64,000 nt of DNA, taken from Gymnopilus junonius (taxonomy: Eukaryota > Basidiomycota > Agaricomycetes > Agaricales > Galerinaceae). The notes under the pieces are model-generated. The model was not told the origin of the DNA. It searched no databases and saw nothing but the letters and a program-made list of their open reading frames with translations. The number at the start of each line of letters is the position of its first letter. Within the stretch, counting starts at the first letter, position 1. Location: assembly GCA_015501075.1 (NCBI GenBank), contig JADNYJ010000084.1, positions 1 through 64,000 on the forward strand, written 5' to 3'. Position numbers and translations under genes: made by a program. This document shows, in pieces, positions 51,142 to 63,634 of the stretch.

Positions 51142-52474
51142 TCAAGCTAATGGATAGATTTTGCTCGTAAATGGGGTGTTGTCATCTTTGAGTTCGATTG
51201 CATGATCCCATTTTCGTCGAGGCGGTAGAGTGTCAAAGCTGGCCTTTTGGAAAATAGGACTGAAATCTTTGATGTATCTGTCAGGTATAGGGGTCTTTGC
51301 CTTCAATTTTTTCACCCGTTCTTCCTCCTCTGCAATGTGCTGTGAGATCGTATAACTGGCACGAATGGTTTCAACATCTTCGGGTAAGATAAACAGTCTT
51401 TCTCCTTCCTCCAACTGATCTACATCTTCATCATTCCAGGTGTCTTCCTCAATACTATCATCATCTTCATCATCATCTTCAACAACAGCTCCTATCACAT
51501 TCTCATCATCCTCCCACTCTTGCAGCATACCACATTCTCGTGGACAGTGATTAAAGAGTACTTTGGCATGATTCCAGTCAATGTTAGGATTATGTTTTCG
51601 AAGCCATGAATGACCAAGAATAATTTTGTTTGGGCCTGTGTTTGTGACAGCGAACATTATTGTCTCGACATGATCTCCTATCTTTAGGCATAGCGGAATA
51701 ACATATCGGATGGGTCCACCTTCATTTGGGGTGCGGTCAACATTGTAGACTGGGATCGGGTGTGCAAGTTTTTCGAGATTTAGTCCCAATTCTCTCGCTA
51801 ATGACTCGTCAATACTTATAGCAGCCTGTTGCACCAGAGTCAAGAAGGCAGTCAACCGTAAATTTCATAGCTGTGTCAACAGTTTGAAGGACTGCAGGAA
51901 TGATGGTTGAGTTTGCTTTGTTACTGCCTGTACTCCTTAGTTTATGCTGGAGTGGATGTCGAAGATCTTCTAATGTCCGGATAGCATCATCAATTGGTGC
52001 AGTGATGAGTGCTTGAAAAAGCGATACTGTAATTTCATCTTGTCGCTGTTTAGAGGTCCACTTCTGCAACACATAGATTGCCCTATCTTTCATTTCTTTC
52101 AGCCATCGTAAAAGTTTCACTGCTGCAGATGTCTTGTTTGTCATATATCCTCCTCCCTCCTCACTCAGGTTATTGTCTACTTTTGCCTTTGACTGCTTTG
52201 GTTCATCCTCAGGTTTCGACTTTGACTGTTTGGGTCTATCTTCAGATTTCCTTTCTTCATGATCATTATCTTCGAGAATATATGGCCCCTTGGCCTTTTC
52301 CTTCTCATTCATCATCTTCTCATCCTCATCTTCCACTTCTTCAATTGTGGGCTTCAATGTAGATTTCTTCTCAGGTTGTGCAGCTTCGAGTAGTGTCGTA
52401 GATTCATGTATTGGCATCGATATGTTTGTAGTACTAGTACATTGTGTAGACGAAGAGGGCGCACAAATATTCAC
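51142..52474 (-). pseudogene. Gypsy protease region and start of RT, broken
   Basis: The 51809-52474 frame is acidic (EEVEDEDEKMM) and ends at the aspartic protease site LLDSGATGC, just before a stop. The rest of the protease continues in another frame at 51142-51855 (IILGHSWLRKHNPNIDW). The first RT segment ([33 protein letters not shown]) follows near 50940-51130 and then ends at the deletion junction. No complete enzyme is encoded. Confidence 0.85.
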
Positions 52475-53514
52475 TCTTTGTTTGTAGGAAAACCCACTTC
52501 ATTGAGTAATCCCTTTTTGTCATCATCAGGTAAACTGTTAAACATAGCATGAACATAGTCCCGTCGAGGGCGACATGGTTCAGGGCAGTCGTGAGCCATA
52601 TGACCTTCTTTGTTGCAGTTGAAGCAAGTAATAAGTTTGGATGCTCCTCCTCGAGTCCGGTCGATGTCCATAGGAGCTCCTGCCCCTCCAAATGTCCCAG
52701 AGTTGGTATGTGCATGATGTGTACTGTTTTGAGCACCAGGTGTCGATCCTCTGCTTCTGCCGGTGCCATGACTTCCTCCTCCATGCGAAGCTGTTCCTCC
52801 TGCTTGACCTCCTCCAGTTGCTCCAGCTTGACTTCCTCCAGCATTCAACTTTCCACCAGTTCCAACGTCATTGCAGTTCAAGGATCCGTGATTGTTGAAC
52901 CATAGGTTGCAGTTTCCACCCCCTCCGAAGTTAATGTTATTCTTCATTTCTCTCCATTGTCGATCCTTCTGAACAGCTGCCTTCTTCCACTCATCATACG
53001 TCTGCGGCAAAGGAGTCTGATTATAGATGGTGTTAAGAAGATGGGGATTAATGTTCTTCTTGATCCATCGAATGAGTCCGATGTCATTGTAACCAGAGTC
53101 ACGCTTATATGTATCGAGGTGCTCAAAATAGACCTCTGCAGTGGAGTTCCCTTGGACGAGCATTTCTACTGCAATTTGTGCATCTTCAGCTATGTTTGCG
53201 GACTCAAAGGACTCTTTCACAGCTGCCTCAAAATCTTTATATGTCAACCACTCCACCTTTCCAGCCTTAGCTTCCATCATCTTCATATCCACCCACTCTT
53301 TCACTAAACCCTCTTGCATGTATGAAAGGGCAAAGTAGATCTTTCTTCGGTCTGATTTATAAATTGATGGGTTGGCACCGAAGACGAGTTCGAGACTGAT
53401 CAAGAATGCGCGAAGGTTTTTTGGGTTACCATCATACTGCTTTGGTGAAGCAACCTTCAGTTCCTTTTCATGATGAACATCTTTGTGTTGGTTGGAGATA
53501 ATGAGTTGTTCCAT
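52471..53514 (-). CDS. Gypsy Gag
   Basis: A 347-residue open frame. The first half is a Ty3-type capsid region (PKQYDGNPKNLRAFLISLEL, FALSYMQEGLVKEWVD). A Gly-rich linker leads to one CCHC zinc knuckle, CFNCNKEGHMAHDC, near residue 300, which binds RNA in Gag. The frame is intact and overlaps the start of the protease frame by a few bases, so translation of pol may need frameshifting or reinitiation. Confidence 0.88.
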   Translation of the reverse strand: MEQLIISNQHKDVHHEKELKVASPKQYDGNPKNLRAFLISLELVFGANPSIYKSDRRKIYFALSYMQEGLVKEWVDMKMMEAKAGKVEWLTYKDFEAAVKESFESANIAEDAQIAVEMLVQGNSTAEVYFEHLDTYKRDSGYNDIGLIRWIKKNINPHLLNTIYNQTPLPQTYDEWKKAAVQKDRQWREMKNNINFGGGGNCNLWFNNHGSLNCNDVGTGGKLNAGGSQAGATGGGQAGGTASHGGGSHGTGRSRGSTPGAQNSTHHAHTNSGTFGGAGAPMDIDRTRGGASKLITCFNCNKEGHMAHDCPEPCRPRRDYVHAMFNSLPDDDKKGLLNEVGFPTNKE

Positions 53515-53720
53515 AAGCTGTCAGATTACCTCCATTTCCGGAGAAGAACTAGAGGTTGTAGACGCATTTCCAAATTCTGGGTTAAGAGAGAACTCAGGAA
53601 CGTCGAGGTTGTCGGGTGGCATAGTGTTTCAGATAGTGCAGTGAACTCCGAGAGAAAATCAAGGTCTCGGCCGTGCAATGAGGGTTAGAGGGAATCGGTT
53701 TGGGTGCAGTCTTGCGCTAA

Positions 53721-53906
53721 TGTCAGCGTCGCGCAAGGAAAAGGCTGAAAATGGTAGATAAGCGGTGAATAGACCAGCGCAAGACTGGAGATCTATCTAC
53801 GGAATACGGAGAATATATATAGTATGAGGGTAAGACATAGTTCTATAAAGAGAAAAGAGATAATAGAAAGATAAGATAAGGTGATCAGGAAGGTCGTTTC
53901 CTGACA
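53721..53906 (-). repeat. Gypsy 5' LTR
   Basis: 186 bp with the same TGTCAG...CTGACA ends; holds a tatatatag TATA-like site. It is upstream of gag in the element's orientation. The flanking TAATC duplicates the left flank. Confidence 0.95.
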
Positions 53907-54154
53907 TAATCCCGTCCCCGAACCCTCTGTTATTCATTAACAGAATCGTATCCATATGTACTTGTAAAACTATGTTACAAGATATTAAACAGCATCCACG
54001 TAGTGCTAACCGCTGCTCTATTAATTACGAGTACCCCGTTAAAAATGAAGACGGAACAATTACGATAATGTACACTGAACAATAAAAACATTAAGCCAGA
54101 AATTACCAAGAGTAAAATCAACATATAGAGTAGTTGGGGCAAAGGCGACTGGGT

Positions 54155-57100
54155 TTATTTGGTTCCTCTCTTATCGTAGTACTCATCGAGCTTGGTATTA
54201 TCAGCACCGTCGTCAGCGTTATTGGGTTGATTGTCCTTGTTGAATCCGAACAGCTAGAAAATCGCAACCCCTCAATGTCACGTCAGAAATGAAAATTAAC
54301 CCAAAGAACGCACGTATTTGATATCCTTGACGCTCAACTTGTGAAGGTTCGTGCCAGTGCCTTCACCCAGGGCCGCTTCAGCCAGACCTGCGTATTACGC
54401 TATTAGTCAGCGATCGCCTCAAACTCCACAATCGCAAAGCATCCTCACCCGTCTTCACGTCCTGCAACTGAAGCATGCGATCTTCAATCGTATCTTCCAC
54501 AACCAGCCGCTTCACGTAAACGTCCTTCTCCTGTCCAATGCGATGGCACCTGCAGTCGATCATGAGTCTCTCCAGAACTGTTGCGTGAGGAGGTCCAGTC
54601 GGCATACCGATCGTACGCCTGCGCCTCAGCAGCATAATTCCAAGAAAGATCCATGCTGTTTCATGAAAATCGCCATCAGTAAGTCATCAAGATGCAGATG
54701 CAGAGGCGTACTTGATGATTCTGTTGGCTGAAACGAGATTCAAACTAAACGAAGGCATGTCAACTATAAATGATCCCAGACTCCCGCAGCTCAAGAGACG
54801 CACCCAACACTTCCACATTTCGTACTAAAAACAAAGCGAAGGATCAGTCAAAGGGCGGCAGGATGACGTGAAGCACGTCCGTACCTGATAAGCATGACCT
54901 TGGGCCCTCCAAACTGTTTGAACTCGGCCAGCGTGGAATCTCTCTCCGCCCTATCCATCCTTCCATCAAAGCGCAACGTCCTGATACCATGACGCGAAAA
55001 CAACTTTTCGATCAAATCAAGCATAGAAGTCCCTGAACAAACGTATCAGTCCATCAAAGAACCACAAGAGACAGAAAAAGCAGGGCTCACATTGCGAATA
55101 ACAAATCGTCTTATCCCCCGTCACCTCCCACTCCTTCAAGAACCCAATCAACTGCACCATCTTGGAGCTTGGCTCGAAATCGTCGTCGCCACGGCTCCAG
55201 GTTGCCATCACCGCCTCAGAGGGGTCGCCGTTGTCCTTCTGCTTTCCTTTGCCCTTATTTTGACTTCCAGACGTCACACGGCCTTTACCGCCCTTCTGGC
55301 GCTTGTCCTCGATCACTTCCAGGTCAGAGTCGCTATCGTACCCCTTGGATTTTCGCTTCTTGGGGTGACTGGGTGAAGAATCATCTTCAGTGAGTTCAAT
55401 CATATCTTCGTCCTAAATATACCAGACGCATCAGAATAAGACGAACTTTAGAAAAAAGGATGTTGCTTACCATACCTCCCTTCTTTGCCGCCAACTTCCT
55501 CCTCTGTTTCTTCAGCGGCGTATCGAGCATGTGACCTACTTCCGGTAGATCATCGTCCGAGTCGTCAAGGACGTCAGGGATATCAATAACCTTAACTGGA
55601 GACGGCGAGCGTTTCTTCGTGAAGCCCTTCCTTGAATCATGCCTTGCACGTCTCTTATCTCGAGCATGGTTGCCGAGGTCTTCCTCAGTAGGCTCAAAGG
55701 CAGATGCCTTGAAGACCTTGTCAGGTGACTTCATGTCCATCATCTTCTTGCATGTCGGGCCTATGGTGTGGATGCATCATGAAGACGTCCTACATCTCCA
55801 GAATCCTCAGAATACTTACAAGGTCTGTGGCCCTTGGCAACAGCAGCTTCATATTCTTTCTCTGCTGCCATATTCTCTTTCTCACTTCCATAGCCGCTGA
55901 GGAAACCATGAGTATGTTCTGATACAAAGAATAGAAAATCAGAAAGACGTACAATATCCCGTCATGAGCAATAGGCGAATTACTGAGGTCGAGTGCACAA
56001 TCTGATGAACGTCACGCTCAATTGCGAAAGTGAATAGCAACAATTAAGTGCTTGCTTACCAAAGCAGATTTCATGACCACAGGCTAAGACACGTCCACTG
56101 TCATTGACGAACACTAGTGCAACAGAGTCAATGAACGAGGGGGACCAGAACAAGAAGACAAGCACGTACTGTCATTACAATTAGGGCAAGTACCTACAGG
56201 ATCGTCTGCCTCGTCATCAAAATCCAACGCTGCAGCTGAAGCTGCACGTAACAAAAACCTGATCGCAACCAAGTCAGTACAAACAAAATGGTGAGCACGA
56301 CAATAATAGCGCACCTTTGCTTGATCTATATTAGCAGGAAAAAGGGGCGAATGAGCTTGCAGTCAATATGAAAGACAAAAGACGATACAGACCTCATTGA
56401 CCCAAGCGGCGCCCATGATCTTCTTGGCACGACTGAATTCCTTCTCGGCTTTCGTCCCAAGTAGGGCTGCAGGGTCTTCGAATTTTTCACCTTGAGCCTG
56501 AGACGCGTAGAAATTGCATTAACAGGGTTATCATTGGAAATTATCGCGAAACATGGCTTACCAAGACTAAATGTGGATGGCAGCAGGCTTGACGCAGGCG
56601 CAGAATCAGGACCTGAGCAAAACCGTCGTGATGAGGCGGAATATAGGGCAAGCATTGGAAGTAGAATGTACAAGAATGTAGGTGTGGCTGGTGGAAGATT
56701 ACTCTTAGTGCTAGTACGAAGAAAGCATGATGATGGATACATACTTCTTAGCGAGTGTTCCTTCCCTCATGTACCGATTAACTTGAATCTTGGTCTTCTT
56801 CTCGAAAAACTCATAAACCTATGAAGCCATGTAGACGTCAATCATCGGGAATAATAGAACATCAGGGAGCAATCCATACTGCTCGTTCGTCAGGGGTAAA
56901 CTGCAGCTTGACGATCTCAATATGCTTCGTAGGAAGTTCAAGCAGGGGTTTACCCTCCAAAGTTGAGTTCTTGGTTCGACGGAGGAGGATGGGCTTCAGT
57001 ATAGCTTGCGCTCTCTGACCTATTTAGACGAAAATAAGATGGACAACAATAGAAAATAATAATAGAAGGGGCAAATACTTACCGGCCAGTGGCGCGTCTT

Positions 57101-58921
57101 CGTATTGCACCTTCGCCTGAAGAGACAAACAGAAATTTCGATAAAAGAATGTGAGTGAAAATCACAACATAACGTACAATATGCTCATTGAAATCGTTCC
57201 AGTCGTTCCAAGGTCTAAATCTTCCAAAGCGAAGGAGACCATAGATATCCGCTCTATGGCTTAGATCAGCCACCAATGCTGTGAAACAGAAGCAACATAC
57301 GGCTCACAGCGTATTCGTCACAGGTGTGCCAGTCAACATCCACCTATATCTCGATTTGACGAGGGCTAAACTTATGCTGGCGCGCGTTGACCTAAAGATA
57401 CCCGAAATGAAGGTGTCAGGACATTCAAATGAAAGAAGTCAACTAATGATCCATACCGGTTCCGAATGAACTGTGCTTCGTCCGCAATGACCCGGAAAAA
57501 CTTGGCTTTATATAAAAGACCACTGACAGCAGGATCAAATCATTTACTTGGAGAATACTTGAGAAGGCACATACCCATGGTCCTGCAGATATTCTTCTTC
57601 CTCTTCAGGCGGCGTCCCCTTGGGGACGGCGAAGTCTTGACAGAAGGTTTGATACGAGGTGATGAGGACCTGCAGAATCTTAAGTTGCATTGCAAAGTTC
57701 GAAGATAACCTACTTACATCAATTGCTTTAAGGTCGGCCATTTTCTGCGGATACCATCAGATAAAAATATGATCTGTTAGATAGATACATACCTTCACTT
57801 TGTCCTTGCCGTGATGAACATGCACTTTAAACATGCCGTTAGTCTTGGTATCGACTTCATCTTTCCACTGTGCAAATCGGTGAGTCGGATGATTAGTGGT
57901 TTGCTCAAAAATCTGACCTGTTGGAGTAAAGCAGCCGGAACGACGATGAGGGTGGTCCGGATATCGTCATGCTGTCCAGGCATATTCATGGCCATAGTCG
58001 CGATCATTTGAACGGTTTTACCTGAGGTCTCTGGTTAGCGTGTAGCTTGCTAAACGACAGTTCGAATTACCGAGACCCATGTCGTCACTATAGTCGACCC
58101 GTTAGATTGATTGTGTGGAGTAGAGATATTGGTTCGAACACTGACGCTAAAATTCCACCCCTGTCGTGACTGCGCTCTCTCTCTAGCATCCTAAAGTTGA
58201 ACCATCAAACGACATAATGAAATTTAAAGAAGAGAACGTACCATGAGACACCGATAACCTGGTGGCTCAACAGACGGACTTCGAGACCAGGGAGCAGGTC
58301 TCGTTTGCTACAATCATAATGAACGTGATTTCTCGAACAGAGGGGCGAGACACGCACTCTTTCAGCCCAAGCCGCTTCATGGCCTCTTTCACAGTCAACC
58401 CATTGCTTGTGTTTTCTATTGACCGCGTTACGAAGTCGGCTAATCTGTAAAAACGCGTCAAAAGAAAGACCTCCGACCAGCAAGGTTCGCTGCATACCTT
58501 TGTTCCTGATCAGGTCCTCCAACATCAATGGGTCGAATGGGTGTTTCCATGTCATAATTAAGAGAGAATCCACCAGCCACCTTTCGTCCAGATGAGCTGG
58601 GAACAAATGAATCGACAAGATAGCTGGCATCCACAGCTATAACGTAATTTTAGCCCGTTGTCAACCAGCGATGTTAAGATGAAAAATCCCACCAGCAAGC
58701 ATCCTGCCGGCATCCTGAGTGGCTTGAGATGCTCTAAACGCTTCTAAAGCCGCCATCTTGCTCGAAGATCCTTGAGTAGGATTAGGTGTTTGTAGTAGAT
58801 CTCGTTGGAGTGGCGTGCTCGAGACCGGCGACGTGTCCATTGCTGCGTCCGTCGACGATAGAAAATTTTGATCTAGAGCGTCCAAAACGTTCGAACGTTT
58901 CTTTGGCGCGCTCGCAGCCAT
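54155..58921 (-). CDS. SNF2-family DNA translocase with RING finger (ULS1/RAD5-like)
   Basis: Nuclear ATPase that remodels chromatin or removes ubiquitin/SUMO-modified proteins. About 18 exons with clean GT-AG introns and no frame damage. Start 58921 (MAASAPKKRSNVLDALDQNF). Motifs in order: LLSHQVIGVSW, motif I split by introns as ADDMGLG then KTVQMIATMAM (about 58,010-58,090), LIVVPAALLQQW, motif II IADEAQFIRNR (about 57,490), motif III WMLTGTPVTNTL (about 57,310). A C3HC4 RING (CPNC, CGHEICFDC, CPTC) lies between lobes at about 55,750-56,200. Next comes a Lys/Asp-rich insert with nuclear-localisation-like KKRKSK. The second lobe follows: motif V KCGSVGLNLVSANR and motif VI CHRIGQEKDV. No HIRAN domain seen, which favours ULS1 over RAD5. 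Confidence 0.9.
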
Positions 58922-59208
58922 GGTGGAGAATGAAATAAAAGAAAGGACGCGTCGATAAGTTGATCAAAGGCACAGCCCGACTGCAATATTTACACGTGGG
59001 AAATTCGTCTGTTCAATCACATGATCCAATTAATCAAGACTCGCGCGCGTCATGTATTGCGGTCCGCAAAACACATCAACGTTTGGCTTGGAAAGACTAG
59101 CTGTGCGTCCCGTCATTACTTAATTAAATGTTAAATACGCACGAATCTCTAATGATACATATGCCAATTATATAGTTATATATATATTAAGTTCTGTGTA
59201 AGTTCTGC

Positions 59209-60364
59209 TCAGTATTTAAATATAGGAGTAAAGGAATGACCACTCTGGACCATAACTCCATGAACATTATGAACGTGTTCCTTTAGCTTAGAAGCACGTC
59301 CAAACTCTACCCCACATTGAGGATGTGGACAAGGATACTTGAGTACATGTGCCATATAGTGCCTCATAAGCACTGAGTTAGCGGGTGTGCAACTTGAAGT
59401 ACCCTTGCACCCAGGAATGACGCACTTGACCCCAACTTTACTACCTCTACTTGGGATTTTGTGGATGCATTGTAGGTGATTCCTTAGGAGCACTGATGTT
59501 GTGTAAGTGATGGCGCAACCGAATGGGCACAGTCCTGCTCCCAATCCCAGCTCTCTTGCTTTTTGGAGATAGATAGTACACTCTTCTTCCGTCCTACACC
59601 AAGCCAAAAAAAAAAGGGATTAAGGCGAAAAGACAACCAGAAGTCGGATGGGATGCATACATTTCCAGACGCCTAGGCTTTTTGATCAGAACAGACATCG
59701 ATGAAGCTGGTGGAAAAACGTGCTGCACTGTAATCGAGGGCTCTATGACTTCATGAGGGATGGTATCCGGGCTAGCAGAGCTAACATAAAGTGTTGATGA
59801 ATAATCCGTCCCAACGTCATTTGACCTAGGATCCACGTCCATACCAGGAATACCTGTATCTTGGGACGTCATCACGACTTCAGCACCGGGTTCATATAAA
59901 CTCCCAGTAGACACAACAGGCGTTACTGTACAAAAATCCGACAAAGAATGGTCGAAATTTAGTGGACAAAACCGCTCAGGTCTGGAGCGCTGATATGTCC
60001 TCTTAAGTACCCTCTCTTCACTCAGCTTTGATGTTGATGCAACCGGTGGCCACGGAATTGTCGTAGTTGAAGGTGGTATTGACTCAGGACGAGTCGGAAC
60101 GATTCTAGAACTCGAAGCGACCGATGCGAGACAACCAAGAGGAGCATTCCAGGCCAGCTGGGGATTGCAACCCCTCAAAGGAATGGCTGAAGCTTCATAT
60201 TCTTGTAATTTGTGTTCGAAATATTCCGGATGGGGTAGATCAACGCGAGGGACCTTAGTCAACAAGACGAAAGGTACTTTAGGAATGTGCTCCACCTCAG
60301 CAGGAGCTTTCGACATAGAGGGTTGAGAGTTGAGAACATTGGAAGGCCTTAAAATGGGCTCCAT
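59209..60364 (-). CDS. C2H2-like zinc-finger protein, 362 aa, 2 exons
   Basis: Exons 59661-60364 and 59209-59593 join in frame (1,089 nt) across a GT-AG intron. The N-terminal two thirds are Pro/Ser-rich and disordered. The C-terminal exon has three consecutive Cys/His units: CPFGC...H...H, CVIPGC...H...H, and CPHPQCGVEFGRASKLKEHV ending in HNVH, the last a good C2H2 finger. Probably a DNA-binding regulator. The start at 60364 is the first ATG of the open frame; an upstream exon from about 60615 (MERQNNLFDGP) is possible but its splice phase does not fit. Confidence 0.7.
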
Positions 60365-61372
60365 GGTGTCTATAGGACAAAGCGAGTCCTGAGGTGCTAA
60401 TCTGGAAATGATAGTACAAGCGACTGAGTTAGTTCTAGCTGTACATCATAGAATCAGAATAAATAAAGTACTTTCCTATCCTCATCCTCCTCATTGAGAA
60501 TTTCTCCATCAAACATGGTGGCCCAAATCTCTTTTCTCAACTCTAGGTCTCTTCTCCGTTCCTCGTGCCAGGAAGTTTGCATCGGTCCATCAAACAAGTT
60601 ATTTTGGCGCTCCATGTTCTGGTCGCTATTTCTCGTGATCTCGGGGTCTCGTAGAACAGAGTGATTTCTAGTCAAAAACACTGGGAAGAAGAGGGAAAAG
60701 GTGAATTTGCCTGTCAAGGGCCAGTTGGCCTTGCTTATAAGTAAGAAAACACCGGAGTCAATAGGCCTCTCTTCGGATTCATTGTCTGCACTATTTCTAC
60801 AAAATATGGCAAATTTTTTGCGCATTGACATTGCCAGACGACTGAAGTCTTTAGCCTTATTTGGAAAACGTGTTTCCTCTCTGGGCCACAGTGCAATGTG
60901 GACCTGAGTACTGGTCAAGATTGGCCCATGTCCGTGCCACCGGAGGTTGCACAGCATTATTGTCATAGTTGTAACTCTTTGCGTTCACATCCTTTGGAGA
61001 TCATGAAGGAATCAAAATTTGCATATGTTCAGCACACACAGGTATGTACTCGTATAAAGCATGTTGAAATTTACAATAGAGTATAACGACTGACCACCAC
61101 AGAAGTATTAAAAATCGACTCAGATATCCAGCTAACCTTGGCCCACTGAAGCAGCGCCACCAAAAAAGCAATAATGCCTCGATCATGCAGATGTACTTAT
61201 TGTTCCAGTATTCCGACGAACTAGGTCATGACCTATGTCTAAAAACAGATGCATATGAAAAGAAGCAAGAAGAGCTTAATTATAATGGCTGTATCAGTGC
61301 AAAGCACCGTTTCCATTGCAGTAATCAACGTTACCCCGTCTGGGGTTACCCACCCACTGTGAAAATTCAAAA
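60365..61372. other. Region with one long unassigned frame
   Basis: A 170-codon minus-strand frame at 60454-60966 contains charged helical sequence near its end (HEERRRDLELRKEIWATMF) and could be 5' coding or leader of the C2H2 gene. No domain recognised and no consistent splice. The rest shows nothing. Confidence 0.4.
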
Positions 61373-62372
61373 TCAATGACAACCTCGCATCCATAAACCA
61401 GGATGATTTCTTACAAAAGGGAATGGATGGCTAACTCCAGATGCTCCGAAAACAGCGAATGACAAGATAAACATCATGACCTGTGCGCCGTCATCTAGAG
61501 TGCCGCCAAGAATGTAGTTGTATTTCCTATACCAACCAGGGTGGTATTTCCTCAGCCAAAATTGCGAAATGAGACCCACAGCGACGCTGGAGGTGACTGG
61601 TGAGGTGACACCCACAGACATCGACTGAGAAAACTATAATAACCCATTCAGGACAATGAAAAAATGAAGCAGAATTGATTTTCACCTGGTAGATCAAAGG
61701 AAGGATTATACTGCTGCAAGTAACAGGTCCGATCTTGGGCCAACGCTAAATATAATTGGTCAGGTAATCGAGACCTAAAGTGAACAATCCTCCAACAACC
61801 TTGTGAATTTGCCACTGAATGGTTGTTGGGACCATACCGATCAACAGACTCATTGGAACGATCCAATAGGGTCCGTTAAATCCATAAAGCTCTTTGGCGA
61901 GAGACCATGTAACAGCAGCACTGTTCAAGCCTCAACGGATGTCATGACCGCTAAGTAGAATATATTTCTCACTGAACAAGGGATTAATGAATACAAAACT
62001 AACCGTAGTTGATGAACTCACCTGGCAAAGAGCAGCACCCAATCCAGCAAATATAGTACCGAGGACAATTGAACGGAATGTCAGACCTTTGTCTCCATCA
62101 TCGCGAGGGTCGACAGCGTATTGGGATATATACTGCACAGTGGTGATAATAGGCTCGGAGTTGTGAAACTCAAATTGAACAGCACCTATGACACATTCCT
62201 TGTCAGAGCCAGTTTCATTCTTTTCCTTGTCTTCCGCTGAAGGTAAAGAATTTTCCCCAGGAACCTTGTCCTCTTGTTGCGCGTTCAGGCTCTCCATCTC
62301 AACGACCCAACGACCAATGCGATCCAGATGATGGAGAGAGTCACAGAGAACTAGATTATGGGTCGATTCCAC
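61373..62372 (-). pseudogene. Oligopeptide transporter pseudogene lacking its core
   Basis: The N-terminal part (to about 62,020) has an acidic leader and the OPT signature TTVQYISQYAVDPRDD with the first membrane helix (FRSIVLGTIFAGLGAALCQ). After a short non-matching stretch with stops, the sequence resumes near the C-terminus of the family: NSAAVTWSLAKELYGFNGP, VPMSLLIGMVPTTIQW, then spliced exons RWPKIGP, VGVTSPVTSSVAVGLISQFW and YNYILGGTLDDGAQVMMF. About 500 residues of membrane core are missing. It belongs to a different OPT subfamily from the gene at 20831-24624. Confidence 0.85.
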
Positions 62373-63634
62373 TGGTACGCCTCTATTCCCGGTGAGAAGG
62401 CGCTCAAATTGCGTAGAACCATGAGGCCACCCTGTACACGTGTAATCTGCGAAATTCTTGGATCACGCTTCAAGCGTGGCTTGAATCCCGCCCCGAAGGT
62501 CTGTCGAAGGGTAGATAACGACGGAATACATAAGAAGACAGTAACTTACTTGCTTTCAAGCGTAATCTATTCTGCATCGTTGTGAGGCCTACACTTGACA
62601 AAGATATTCTGGAAGTCGTACGATAATTTGAAAGCACTTTCAAAAATCATCAATAAAGCACTCACTCCAGAGAAAGAGTACTGCACCACATTTTAGTAGC
62701 CCGGTGAAGTTCGGATTTCTTGATTTAGAGTCGTACAAGATTGACTGAGTCCTCAGTTACAAGTAGGTTGGAGAGCTAGGTTCAAAATTTCCGACTTAAT
62801 ATTACATAAGTATGCAGCGGATCATGAATGATCTTCCTGCTTCGGCCCATTACAGCAAGTTCAATCTCGAGCCCAGTCCACATATGCTGTGAATGACCTA
62901 TCAGCTATCTATGGCAATTTTATTTGATCTTTTACACATGCTTCCTTTCAGTAACACTATTTAATCAGCTTCCGCGACGTGCAGCGGCATCTCTCGCAAG
63001 GAAATCCAAAGTAGTGGATAATGTTTTAGAGACACCGTGATCTGTCTTTTGTTTATGAACCGGAAATTTTGTCGTTCTCCTGGATTACTTATGATACGTA
63101 CGCAAACATGTATAAGTTCGAATTCTTAGTCCACAGGCGCGAAACCTGTGAAATTAGGCTCCTCCGAGTCTCGTTTAGCCGGTAGTGAGTGCACCTGGTA
63201 CGTATCCTTATAAAAAGGTATTAAATAATCATCGTCTCTCATACTGAGCTTTGAAATTATCAATTCGACAGAATGGAATTAACTTCAGTCCTAATCAGCG
63301 GACTTCCTCCCCTATTCTTTCAAGTTGCTCCCCGCGGACATCCTTGGGGAGACAACGATTTGTACGGGGGCGAAGACCAGTACTTGGGTATATTGTCCGA
63401 CCCGTGTAATTGAGAATGATGAACGTATTTTTGGACAGGTGGGGAGCTTGCCTATGACCCAAGGAAATGTGGGGTAATGTATATTTTTGTACCTGTCATC
63501 GGAACGGACGATCGATGACATTAGAAGCCTCGACTTATACTCCCAAGGAACGGCCTCATGATCGACTTCTGTCTAGTTTGCCGACTGTGCTTTCCGGCGA
63601 CTCTTTAGATATAATACAAGCAGCGAGAACGAAA
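62373..63634. other. Intergenic, no supported gene
   Basis: Short plus-strand frames at 63272-63530 (MELTSVLISGLPPLFFQ with a possible intron) could be a small gene but no family is recognised. The remainder shows nothing. Confidence 0.45.

Larger units (their letters stand above)
50062..53906 (-). mobile_element. Ty3/Gypsy chromovirus, complete ends, internally deleted
   Basis: Bounded by LTRs at 50062-50246 and 53721-53906, which differ by one inserted A. The flanking 5-bp sequence TAATC (50057-50061 and 53907-53911) is a target-site duplication. On the minus strand the order is LTR, gag, protease, first part of RT, then directly the integrase C-terminus with a chromodomain. RT active site, RNase H and integrase core are missing, making the element 3.8 kb. 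A purine tract (aaaaaggggggtaa on the minus strand) abuts the 3' LTR. It cannot replicate alone; near-identical LTRs show a recent insertion, so mobilisation in trans is likely. Confidence 0.95.

Noticed and set aside
52549..52905. Plus-strand Cys/Ser-rich frame inside the Gypsy element
   Set aside because: It is the reverse of the Gly-rich gag linker and zinc knuckle; a shadow of gag.
54351..54731. Plus-strand 126-codon frame
   Set aside because: Antisense to the motif VI end of the SNF2 gene, which is strongly supported.
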